A stretch of DNA of 54,344 bases from Treponema sp. Lineage in GTDB: Bacteria > Spirochaetota > Spirochaetia > Treponematales > Treponemataceae. The first letter of the stretch is position 1, and every line of letters begins with the position of its first letter. The position numbers and the translations under genes are program-made. The notes below the pieces were generated by a model that saw only the letters and a list, made by a program, of their open reading frames with translations, was not told the origin of the DNA and did no database searches. This document shows, in pieces, positions 26,016 through 32,580 of the stretch. The stretch lies in the NCBI GenBank assembly GCA_016293645.1, contig JAEDDW010000006.1, forward strand, positions 1 to 54,344, given 5' to 3'.

Positions 26016-26039
26016 GTTGTGAAAAACAAATCGGAAAAA

Positions 26040-26055
26040 TGTTTCACATGAAACA
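26040..26055. promoter_or_regulatory. parS: parS site 5 (one mismatch)
   Basis: TGTTTCACATGAAACA differs from the exact sites by one central base and is 273 bp from site 4. Confidence 0.8.
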
Positions 26056-26155
26056 AATTTACTAGACGAAAATTTAGAAAATTTATTTATGGAATTCATA
26101 AAAAAAACGGCGACCTGATGACAAAGGCCGCCTCAGAACTATCCTGAAAGAAAAA

Positions 26156-26803
26156 CTAGAATTTTTCAGTAACATCCTTAAGACTTTCAAATACAAAGTC
26201 AGAAACTTTTTCCGTATCGGAATTTGGAGCCACCCTGTCTGGAACCATAACCGTATTAAGACCTGCTGATTTTGCACTCCTTAGACCGTTAAGACTGTCC
26301 TCAATAGCAACACATTCTGAAGGCTCAAGGCCAAGATGTCTTACTGCAGTTGCATAAATCTCAGGATCAGGTTTGCTGTTTGCAACCATGTCACCGCAAA
26401 TGAGGTATTCAAAATAATCATAGAGACCAGCTGTCTTCAATTCCCTTTCAACTACAACCTGTCTTGTGGAGGAAGCAAGAGCAAGTCTGTACCCTTTCCC
26501 ATTGAGATAAGAAAGACACTCCTTTGCATATGGTTTTGTCGCGATACCTTCCTCAGCCTCGATTTGTTTGAAATAGCTTGAAGTCGCCGCTATATAGGAA
26601 TCCACATCAAAACTGGCACCGACTTCACGAAGAATTATCTCACGACTGGTCTTTTTGTTGGTACCACGGCAAAGAGAAATGATCCTCATGGCATCATCTT
26701 TCCTCAATCCAAAATCCTTTGCAGCAAGTTCCCAGGTTCGATCGCAAACCGATTCCGTGTCCAGAAGAACACCGTCCATATCAAAAACAAAACCTTTAAT
26801 CAT
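26156..26803 (-). CDS. HAD-superfamily hydrolase, beta-phosphoglucomutase/phosphatase-like
   Basis: Predicted Mg-dependent phosphatase or phosphomutase of 215 residues. Motif I is FDMDGVLLDTE (nucleophile Asp plus acid/base Asp), motif II ALASST, motif III the Lys in NSKPDPEIY and motif IV VAIEDSLNGLRSAKSAG. The helical cap inserted after motif I is of the type seen in beta-phosphoglucomutase and sugar-phosphate phosphatases. The ATG at 26803 (MIKGFVFDMDG) is the natural start; an open extension to 26866 is hydrophobic and unlike the family. No clear Shine-Dalgarno is present. It is monocistronic next to the parS region. Substrate uncertain. Confidence 0.9.
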   Translation of the reverse strand: MIKGFVFDMDGVLLDTESVCDRTWELAAKDFGLRKDDAMRIISLCRGTNKKTSREIILREVGASFDVDSYIAATSSYFKQIEAEEGIATKPYAKECLSYLNGKGYRLALASSTRQVVVERELKTAGLYDYFEYLICGDMVANSKPDPEIYATAVRHLGLEPSECVAIEDSLNGLRSAKSAGLNTVMVPDRVAPNSDTEKVSDFVFESLKDVTEKF

Positions 26804-26879
26804 GTGAAGAACAATACAACATTCCGGGGAAATAAACCACCATAGAAATAAAAAAACATCTAGCAAAAATACCCGGACT

Positions 26880-26935
26880 CTTCGACTGCGCTCAGAGATC
26901 CTGCTCCCCTACCCTACACCATCCAAAATTTCATA
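26880..26935. repeat. Possible intergenic repeat fragment
   Basis: CTTCGACTGCGCTCAGAGA resembles the TTCGACTAAGCTCA segment inside family-1 elements. It may be a remnant of a related intergenic element; evidence is limited to this short match. Confidence 0.3.
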
Positions 26936-26960
26936 ATGTCAATAAAACTTAGAAATAAAA

Positions 26961-27040
26961 AACCAGCGGAACTGGGGTTTGTGTCAAAACACGACTTGCA
27001 ACCGTAGGGCGCACCGGAGCAGGCTTGACCTGGTTCTTTG
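26961..27040 (+). repeat. Dispersed repeat, family 2, short copy
   Basis: About 80 bp in the gap before the TetR gene. It matches the reverse complement of 30023-30152: CAGCGGA, then GTCAAA, a TTGC block, AGGG-GCACC, and AGCAGGCTTGAC with GGTTC. It lacks a central hairpin module of roughly 45 bp present in the other copy. Confidence 0.7.
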
Positions 27041-27075
27041 CGTAAGTCAATTTTTTTTATTTTTACAAATGTGTA

Positions 27076-27113
27076 TTGACATTATAAATTAACAATGTTA
27101 AGTTAACCTTGTT
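27076..27113 (+). promoter_or_regulatory. Promoter with TetR-type operator overlapping the start
   Basis: A perfect -35 TTGACA (27076-27081) is followed 17 bases later by TAAGTT as -10. A 23-bp palindrome at 27091-27113 has half-site AACAA-n-GTTAA mirrored as TTAAC-n-TTGTT, and ends on the base before the ATG. The TetR product probably binds here and shuts off its own transcription. Confidence 0.7.
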
Positions 27114-27707
27114 ATGAGATTACCGAACAAAGAACTGGAAAATCAAATTCTCCTGGCAGCCATCGACCTGCTCATGGAAAAAGAACCTGCAGAAATTGGA
27201 ATGCGCGATGTGGCAAAAAAATGCGGCGTAAGTGCAACATCAATCTACAACTATTACAAGGACAAGAACGAACTCTTCATGAGGATTTCTCTTTCCTGCA
27301 TTTCAGAACTTGCTGAGAAAATGAAAGCCTCTCTTGCAGGAGTGACTGACTGCAAAGAGAAAATCAGAACATCACTGAAAGTCTACAGGGACTGGTGTTT
27401 TGAAAGACCGAAGGTTGCTGTTCTTGTTTTTTCAAAACTGGAAGAAAATATCGGAGATGAGGACATCATGAATTTCTACATCTGCAACAGGCTTGGAGAA
27501 AATCTTCTTGCAGAATGCAGAGACAATGGTTTCTACAAAGGAAATGACATTCACCTTGATACTGGAATAATAATTTCCGGAATGTGGGGATGCATTGAAT
27601 CCATCATTACAAAAAGAGCTGATCCTGATTTCTGGAATGAGGGTGTTGCCTTCACAGACAGATTCATAGACCTGATGATAAACAGCATTATTGGAGAAAC
27701 AAAATGA
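27114..27707 (+). CDS. TetR/AcrR-family transcriptional regulator
   Basis: Repressor of 197 residues. The N-terminal helix-turn-helix is intact (IGMRDVAKKCGVSATSIYNY followed by YKDKNELF), and the rest is an all-helical ligand domain without clear relatives. The ATG at 27114 has no Shine-Dalgarno; a palindromic operator abuts it and the promoter predicts a transcript starting within a few bases, so translation is probably leaderless. The stop overlaps the start of the flavodoxin gene as ATGA, which makes the flavodoxin the likely regulated function. The inducer may be a redox-active or aromatic compound, by analogy only. Confidence 0.93.
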   Translation: MRLPNKELENQILLAAIDLLMEKEPAEIGMRDVAKKCGVSATSIYNYYKDKNELFMRISLSCISELAEKMKASLAGVTDCKEKIRTSLKVYRDWCFERPKVAVLVFSKLEENIGDEDIMNFYICNRLGENLLAECRDNGFYKGNDIHLDTGIIISGMWGCIESIITKRADPDFWNEGVAFTDRFIDLMINSIIGETK

Positions 27708-28285
27708 AAGTATTGGCTCTCAACGGAAGCCCAAGAAAAAACGGTACCATTGAAAAAATTTTAAAACAAATTACAGATGGAACTGACTGCGAGTTTGTAG
27801 ACGTTCATCAGCTGAATTTTGACTGGTGCCACGGTTGCATGGCATGCAGATCAAAAGGAAACTGTATTCTTGAAAAGGATGATGCACACGTCATTGCTGA
27901 AAAAATAAAAGATGCCGATGTTGTTGTAATCGGTTCACCATGCTACTGGGCCAACATGAGCGGAAAATTGAAAATGCTTTTTGACAGAATTGTCTATGTC
28001 ATGATGTCGGAAAGCAAAAACGGAATTCCAGTTCCGCTTAACAAAGGGAAAAAATGCATCATAGCAACAGCATGCACAACACCCTACCCTTTCAATCTTC
28101 TGGCAAAACAAAGTTCAGGAGTTGTAAGGGAAATAAAGGAAATCACAAAATATTCAGGATTCACTTGCATTGGAGTTATCCAGAAAGGAGGAACAAAAAA
28201 AGCACGGGAGCTTACAGAAAGAGAAATTGCCAGGTGCAATAGACTGAACAGAAAATTAAAAAAATTGAATTTCAAAGGAGTGTAA
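27704..28285 (+). CDS. Flavodoxin-like NADPH-dependent FMN reductase / iron-sulfur flavoprotein-like
   Basis: Predicted FMN-binding redox protein of 193 residues with a flavodoxin-like fold. It begins VLALNGSPRKNGTIEKIL (FMN phosphate loop), carries the cysteine motif CHGCMACRSKGNC (about residues 43-55), and has the flavin block GSPCYWANMSGKLKMLFDR. It is a paralogue of the product of 23004-23543 with the same cysteine spacing at the first three cysteines. It is translationally coupled to the TetR gene, suggesting an inducible detoxifying or electron-transfer role. A long hairpin spans the stop codon and ends the transcript region. Confidence 0.88.
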   Translation: MKVLALNGSPRKNGTIEKILKQITDGTDCEFVDVHQLNFDWCHGCMACRSKGNCILEKDDAHVIAEKIKDADVVVIGSPCYWANMSGKLKMLFDRIVYVMMSESKNGIPVPLNKGKKCIIATACTTPYPFNLLAKQSSGVVREIKEITKYSGFTCIGVIQKGGTKKARELTEREIARCNRLNRKLKKLNFKGV

Positions 28286-28424
28286 GATAAAACCGCTAAA
28301 ATAGCGCGGCTTTATCTTACTTAAAGTTTGCGTTGCAAACTTATTATCTAACTGCTGTTCCTCATTACATTACGGAACAGCGTAAAAAGTCAATCGATTG
28401 TTGAAACAATCTTCTTGACTTTTT
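28282..28424. promoter_or_regulatory. Four consecutive hairpins between flavodoxin and barrel genes
   Basis: Perfect or nearly perfect stems follow each other: GTAAGATAAA-CCGC with its mirror (28282-28320), AAGTTTGC/GCAAACTT (28324-28342), GCTGTTCC/GGAACAGC (28354-28381), and AAAAAGTCAA/TTGACTTTTT with inner GATTGTT/AACAATC (28384-28424). The last ends just before the ribosome site GGGAG of the next gene. The first may terminate; the rest could control translation. Confidence 0.6.
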
Positions 28425-28437
28425 ATGGGAGCATAAA

Positions 28438-29409
28438 ATGAGAAAAACAAAATTGCTTTTCTCCATACTTTGTACGGTAATCACATTCAGCGTGGCTGCT
28501 GAAAACACATTTGATTTTTATTCGGTGACGGATTTCGGCTACTATCCAAAATCGGATGTGGTATCAGGCGGAACACACTTTGCACCGGTAACAGGTCCAT
28601 ATTCAGGAGTTGAAGCAAAGGAAACCTTAAAGGCTGTCTACACGATTCCTACACCGGGAAACAATTTTCTTACTGAAGGAAACAAAATTTCCTTTGAGGG
28701 TGCACTTGCATTGACCCCTGTGTCATTGACACCAAAATTCAGTGTTTCCTACACGCCAGTTGCATTCCTCAATCTTTCCGCAGGTGCTGAAATCGGAACT
28801 GGATGGGAAATCCTTGGAATCAAAAGCATGTCCTGCTACGACAAAGAAGAAGCTGAATACAAACAGCAGGATGCATTCGGAACTTACTTCTACAAATTCT
28901 GGGCATGTCCTACAGTCATGTTTGACCTTGCGGCGGTGTGGCCTGGAGACTGGCATCATGTAGTCGCAGTGGCTTCATGGGAATTCAATTATTCTGCTCT
29001 TGCCGGAGCAGACGATGATGATGAGCTCTTCCAGTGGGAAACGACACCGGGAAAAAAAGCAGGTGCTGGAATTTCACAGAATTACATTCTTGGATATCAG
29101 ATGCCTTACAAGCTGAATCTTGTGGGAATAAAGTTCAATGTGGATGGATATCTATTCAAAAACATTGATGATCAGTACAGAAAATATAAGATAGACTACA
29201 AGACCTATTCCCTTGCGGGAGTTTTCAGCGTTCAGTTCACGGAAAAGGATTCCCTCTTTGGGCTTGTTGAATTCCGTACAAGAAGAAGCTATGAGGAATT
29301 TTCAAAATACCATGATGATGGAGAAAGCAAATACGAACCGCTTATGGAATATAGCGGACACGAATGGTATTTCCAGAGAGTGGGTTTCAGCTATACACAT
29401 AAATTCTAG
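28438..29409 (+). CDS. Predicted outer-membrane beta-barrel protein
   Basis: Exported protein of 323 residues; function not known. It has a signal peptide (KLLFSILCTVITFSVAAENT). The rest shows alternating hydrophobic/polar strands rich in Tyr, Phe and Gly (KFSVSYTPVAFLNLSAGAEI, YSLAGVFSVQFTEKDSLFGL) and the protein ends in Phe (GFSYTHKF), the usual barrel C-terminal signature. GGGAG precedes the ATG. A small periplasmic-type protein gene follows 18 bases later, so the two form an operon. A channel or anchor role is inferred from fold only. Confidence 0.8.
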   Translation: MRKTKLLFSILCTVITFSVAAENTFDFYSVTDFGYYPKSDVVSGGTHFAPVTGPYSGVEAKETLKAVYTIPTPGNNFLTEGNKISFEGALALTPVSLTPKFSVSYTPVAFLNLSAGAEIGTGWEILGIKSMSCYDKEEAEYKQQDAFGTYFYKFWACPTVMFDLAAVWPGDWHHVVAVASWEFNYSALAGADDDDELFQWETTPGKKAGAGISQNYILGYQMPYKLNLVGIKFNVDGYLFKNIDDQYRKYKIDYKTYSLAGVFSVQFTEKDSLFGLVEFRTRRSYEEFSKYHDDGESKYEPLMEYSGHEWYFQRVGFSYTHKF

Positions 29410-29427
29410 AATTTTGAGAGGTATAAA

Positions 29428-30009
29428 ATGAAAAAAATTTTTGCATCGGTTTTATTGAGTGCCGCCGCCGCCTTTATATGGGCCGAAAAAATTTCGGTTG
29501 CAGTAAATCCAGGTGAAGCATATTCAAAACGCGCACCACAGATTGCAGTATGGGTTGAGGATTCAGACGGAATATACGTTGACACATTGTTTGTGACAAA
29601 GAAAGCTTCGGGAAACAAGTGGATCGGTTCTCCAAAGGACGGAAGACCGGAATCATTGCCTGACTGGTACAAGTCAAAGGGACAGAATCCGGCGGTTAAA
29701 ATATCAAAGGATGATCTTGATGCGACAACAAGCGCAACACCAAAGAAAGGCATTGTGATTTCAAAAGATCTGGAACTTGAAAAAGGAAAGACTTATGTTT
29801 TCAAATGTCAGGCAAACCAGAGTTTTGATTACAATGAATATTATACAAAAAAGAATTCCGGTGTGGACGGACAGCCGGCGGTTCTTTACGCAGGTGAAAT
29901 GATTCCGGATGGAACTGAAAAAGAAATAAAGCTTGAATTTTCAGGAAGCAGGGAAAAACTTACGACTGCAGATAAAATTATTGAAAGCATTTATGTTGTC
30001 GTAAAGTAA
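29428..30009 (+). CDS. Periplasmic protein, DUF2271-like
   Basis: Exported protein of 193 residues with a signal peptide (KKIFASVLLSAAAAFIWAEK). The mature part is beta-rich: APQIAVWVEDSDGIYVDTLF, then DWYKSKGQ and the block LDATTSATPKKG, a pattern I associate with DUF2271 periplasmic proteins; other members sit near redox or heme-related membrane proteins. GAGAGG lies before the ATG. It is cotranscribed with the barrel protein, and the family-2 repeat follows its stop. Function unknown; family call moderate. Confidence 0.72.
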   Translation: MKKIFASVLLSAAAAFIWAEKISVAVNPGEAYSKRAPQIAVWVEDSDGIYVDTLFVTKKASGNKWIGSPKDGRPESLPDWYKSKGQNPAVKISKDDLDATTSATPKKGIVISKDLELEKGKTYVFKCQANQSFDYNEYYTKKNSGVDGQPAVLYAGEMIPDGTEKEIKLEFSGSREKLTTADKIIESIYVVVK

Positions 30010-30022
30010 AATAATTATAATA

Positions 30023-30152
30023 AAACAGCTCCCGTCAGGAACCCTGTCAAGCCTGCTAAGGTGCTCCCTTTCCACAAATAAGGCTTCGGGCAAGCCCTCA
30101 GATTTTTTGTGGGTCGCAAATCGCAGTTTGACAGGAACCCTGCCTCCGCTGT
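30023..30152 (-). repeat. Dispersed repeat, family 2, long copy
   Basis: About 130 bp bounded by AAAACAGC and GCTGTTTT. Inside, CCACAAA...TTTGTGG encloses GGCTT-CGGGC-AAGCC, a hairpin module missing from the copy at 26961. Its other blocks match that copy in opposite orientation. It lies behind the DUF2271-like gene and probably terminates it. Confidence 0.75.
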
Positions 30153-30213
30153 TTTTTATACATTTTTATATTATTTAAACATAATTTTTTCAGTTATTTT
30201 CAAGGGAGTGGTA

Positions 30214-30639
30214 TTAAAGATCAATGTATTCCTTAGGCTTGAAGTTGTCTGCCATGGACCAGGTGTGAGCTCTGCCATTCTTAAGCCTGAAAATCTTGAG
30301 GAAGTCCTTTACTTCTTCCTTTGATTTTCCCCACTGCTTAATGAAAGCTCTTGACGGGTGATTGTAAATTTCTTCGAATATCTCGTCACTTTCATCAAGT
30401 TCAAATTTTCCTTCAACACGAACCTGGGTTCCATTGCACTGAAAACATACTTCCGCATTTGGATTGGCCATAAGCTGCTTGTAGAGTTCCTTGAAAGTTC
30501 CCGTGTGGAAAATGATTCCGTCTTTGCATGCCTTGAACATGAGAATTCCGCGAACACGAGGGTATCCATTCTCATCCACTGTGGCAAGATGCATCACAGG
30601 ATTTTCATTCATCATCTTGAACAATTCTTCCTTTGTCAT
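30214..30639 (-). CDS. Pyridoxamine 5'-phosphate oxidase-family protein
   Basis: Predicted FMN-binding split-barrel protein of 141 residues. It begins with MTKEELFKMMNENPVMHLAT followed by VDENGYPRVRGI, the classic opening of this family, and contains EVCFQCNGTQVRVEGKFEL and FKPKEYIDL at the end. True PNPOx enzymes are longer, so it is more likely a flavin- or heme-dependent reductase of unknown substrate. AGGAGG precedes the ATG. It stands alone between the family-2 repeat and the AraC gene. Confidence 0.88.
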   Translation of the reverse strand: MTKEELFKMMNENPVMHLATVDENGYPRVRGILMFKACKDGIIFHTGTFKELYKQLMANPNAEVCFQCNGTQVRVEGKFELDESDEIFEEIYNHPSRAFIKQWGKSKEEVKDFLKIFRLKNGRAHTWSMADNFKPKEYIDL

Positions 30640-30725
30640 AAAAAGGCCTCCTAAATAAATGATTTAACAGGATACATGATACTCATATTCAGGATCATGG
30701 CTTTTAAAAATCGCTCAAGAATTTG

Positions 30726-31604
30726 CTATTTTAGGTAATGTTCCCTGTAGTCCCTTGGACTCATGGCATAGATTTTTTTGAAGGCGGCGGAAAAATGGGA
30801 AAGGGATGAAAAACCGCATTGTACGGCAATCTCTGAAACAGAAAAATCATTCCGCCTCAAAAGCTTCAGAGATTTGTTCAGACGGACTGAAGTAAGATAA
30901 TTTTTTGGAGAAGTTCCGACTTCCTTTGTGAAAAGCCTGTTGAAATTTGAAACGGACATGTTGGCATTTTTTGCAAGATGGGAAACCGTAAGATCCTCCC
31001 CACAATGAAGCTCGATGTATGTCTGCACTCTTCCGATTATTTCATTTGTGGAAACGGAACGCATGTCATAGTTCTCTCCAAGAAGGCTGCGGATTATCCA
31101 GTGGGTCAGAAGCTTTGTCTGGCAATCAAGGGTAACTTCGGAATTCTTCATGTTCTTTGAAGACTCAAAGGCAAAGAGATGAAGCATCTTGAGCACGTCG
31201 TGGCAGATTAAAAACTGCTCTCCCACATATCGAGGAATTTCTTTCTGGTACATTGAAAACTGGCTTTCAAAATAATCTTTGTCTATCATGATGGTGTAAT
31301 AGTTTGGAAATTCAGTTCCCTTGTCTTCGTGGGGAATGTCCGGTGAAAGTATGGATGCAAGATAGTAGTTTTTCTTAAGTTCAATTCTAGGCGGAATCAA
31401 AAAATCATCGGTTCCGAATTCAATTATGATCATGTAGGATGGATGGGTATGGTTTTTCTTGATGGCAAATTCACAGAAGCCCGCTGCCTGAATGAAAAGT
31501 GCGAATTTATCATAAACATAGCAATCTACATTTTTAAGATTTCCTTCAGTTATGGTTTCACCTACGAGACTTTTTATCTTGTCCATGTTCTCTATGTTTT
31601 CCAT
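30726..31604 (-). CDS. AraC-family transcriptional regulator
   Basis: Regulator of 292 residues. The N-terminal 180 residues look like a cupin-type sensing domain (KKNHTHPSYMIIIEFG), and the C-terminal 100 carry the double helix-turn-helix (LTVSHLAKNANMSVSNFNRL; VSEIAVQCGFSSLSHFSAAF followed by KKIYAMSPRDYR). I start at 31604 (MENIENMDK), where GGGGAG lies five bases upstream; the longer frame reading through MCGNHRHRNPHRH overlaps the transporter end and is unlikely. It follows the EamA gene after 8 bases, so it likely controls that transporter from the same transcript. Confidence 0.92.
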   Translation of the reverse strand: MENIENMDKIKSLVGETITEGNLKNVDCYVYDKFALFIQAAGFCEFAIKKNHTHPSYMIIIEFGTDDFLIPPRIELKKNYYLASILSPDIPHEDKGTEFPNYYTIMIDKDYFESQFSMYQKEIPRYVGEQFLICHDVLKMLHLFAFESSKNMKNSEVTLDCQTKLLTHWIIRSLLGENYDMRSVSTNEIIGRVQTYIELHCGEDLTVSHLAKNANMSVSNFNRLFTKEVGTSPKNYLTSVRLNKSLKLLRRNDFSVSEIAVQCGFSSLSHFSAAFKKIYAMSPRDYREHYLK

Positions 31605-31612
31605 GCACTCCC

Positions 31613-32506
31613 CTACCCCATTATGCCGATGAGGATTCCTGTGACGATGATTGCCGCACAAATAGTTTTATGAAGAATGTTCTTTTCCTTGAATACGAAT
31701 TTTCCGCCTATGATGGCGATGATTACGCTTGACTGCTTTATCAATGTCATGACGGTAATCTGACTTTCAGGATATGCGTTGGCGATGAAAAGGGATTTGT
31801 CCATGACTATTATTCCAACGGCAAGGAACCACACCCAGATGTTTTTCCACACGCTTCTGTTTATCTTTACCCTTCTTACGAGAGCATAGATTGCATAGTA
31901 GACAACCATGAAAAGAGTATACCAAAACAAAAGCTGGCTTGAGTTCATCTCCTTCATGAGGATTTTATCAAGCAATCCGGAAAGGGCATTCAATATGCAC
32001 GAAAGGAAAGCAAGGAAAATGAAAAAGGAATTTGTAGATTTTTTTTCATGATGAGGAACGGCAGGCTCATTTGATTCCGCATCAATTAATTTTTCTTTTT
32101 TTTCAAAGGGATTGAACTTTAAAAACAGAAGTCCACAGCTGACAAATAAAAGTCCCAATCCCTTGTAGAAAGTTATTTTTTCGCCAAGGACAATCACACC
32201 AAGGACTGTGGCAAACAAAACCCTTGAAAGATCAAGGACACCGCAAAGACTGATTGGAAGTTTTTTTATCGCCTTGAATCCCGCTATCCAGGCAACGAAA
32301 ATGACGAAAGCTTTAAGAGCAACCCAAAGATACTGGTTGAAAGTAAGTCCCATTGCATTTGGAATCTGGGGAGAGCAAATGATCAGGGAAAGAAAAGTAT
32401 AGACAAGGAGAACTTCAGTAACGGAATTCTTTTCAAGGGCCTTCTTTTTACAGATTTCCCTCAAGCCCTTTATGATTCCATATACCAGAACTAAAAACAT
32501 CCACAT
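31613..32506 (-). CDS. EamA/DMT-family transporter
   Basis: Membrane transporter of 297 residues with about ten helices in two halves. Between the halves (about residues 130-160) is a hydrophilic Glu/Lys-rich loop (FEKKEKLIDAESNEPAVPHH). The second half has GGKFVFKEKN, the typical EamA ending. Start choice is open: a GTG at 32512 or ATGs at 32506 and 32500; I favour 32506, as TATTCT lies seven bases upstream and no Shine-Dalgarno is visible for any. It is the first gene of a pair with the AraC regulator. Substrate unknown. Confidence 0.88.
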   Translation of the reverse strand: MWMFLVLVYGIIKGLREICKKKALEKNSVTEVLLVYTFLSLIICSPQIPNAMGLTFNQYLWVALKAFVIFVAWIAGFKAIKKLPISLCGVLDLSRVLFATVLGVIVLGEKITFYKGLGLLFVSCGLLFLKFNPFEKKEKLIDAESNEPAVPHHEKKSTNSFFIFLAFLSCILNALSGLLDKILMKEMNSSQLLFWYTLFMVVYYAIYALVRRVKINRSVWKNIWVWFLAVGIIVMDKSLFIANAYPESQITVMTLIKQSSVIIAIIGGKFVFKEKNILHKTICAAIIVTGILIGIMG

Positions 32507-32520
32507 AGTCACTAGAATAT

Positions 32521-32552
32521 AAAAAAACCGCCTGCATTTCTACAGACGGTTT
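32521..32552 (-). terminator. Intrinsic terminator of gyrA
   Basis: Stem AAACCGCCTG/CAGACGGTTT (one mismatch) at 32525-32552 with a T-run on the minus strand after it. It ends the gyrB-gyrA transcript just before the transporter gene start. Confidence 0.85.
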
Positions 32553-32580
32553 GCAAATCAATTTAAGGTTGATTTAAGTT

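Larger units (their letters stand above)
25205..26155. other. Gene-free centromere-like region between argA and the HAD gene
   Basis: About 950 bases with no convincing gene; the short minus-strand open frames here are cysteine/phenylalanine-rich and lack ribosome sites. It holds parS sites 3 to 5, a half-kept parS (TGTTTCACGCACAACA, 25665-25680), an eroded family-1 repeat and two DnaA-box-like sites. Confidence 0.75.

Noticed and set aside
28282..28437. A known metabolite riboswitch before the barrel gene
   Set aside because: The hairpins do not match any conserved aptamer core I can recall.
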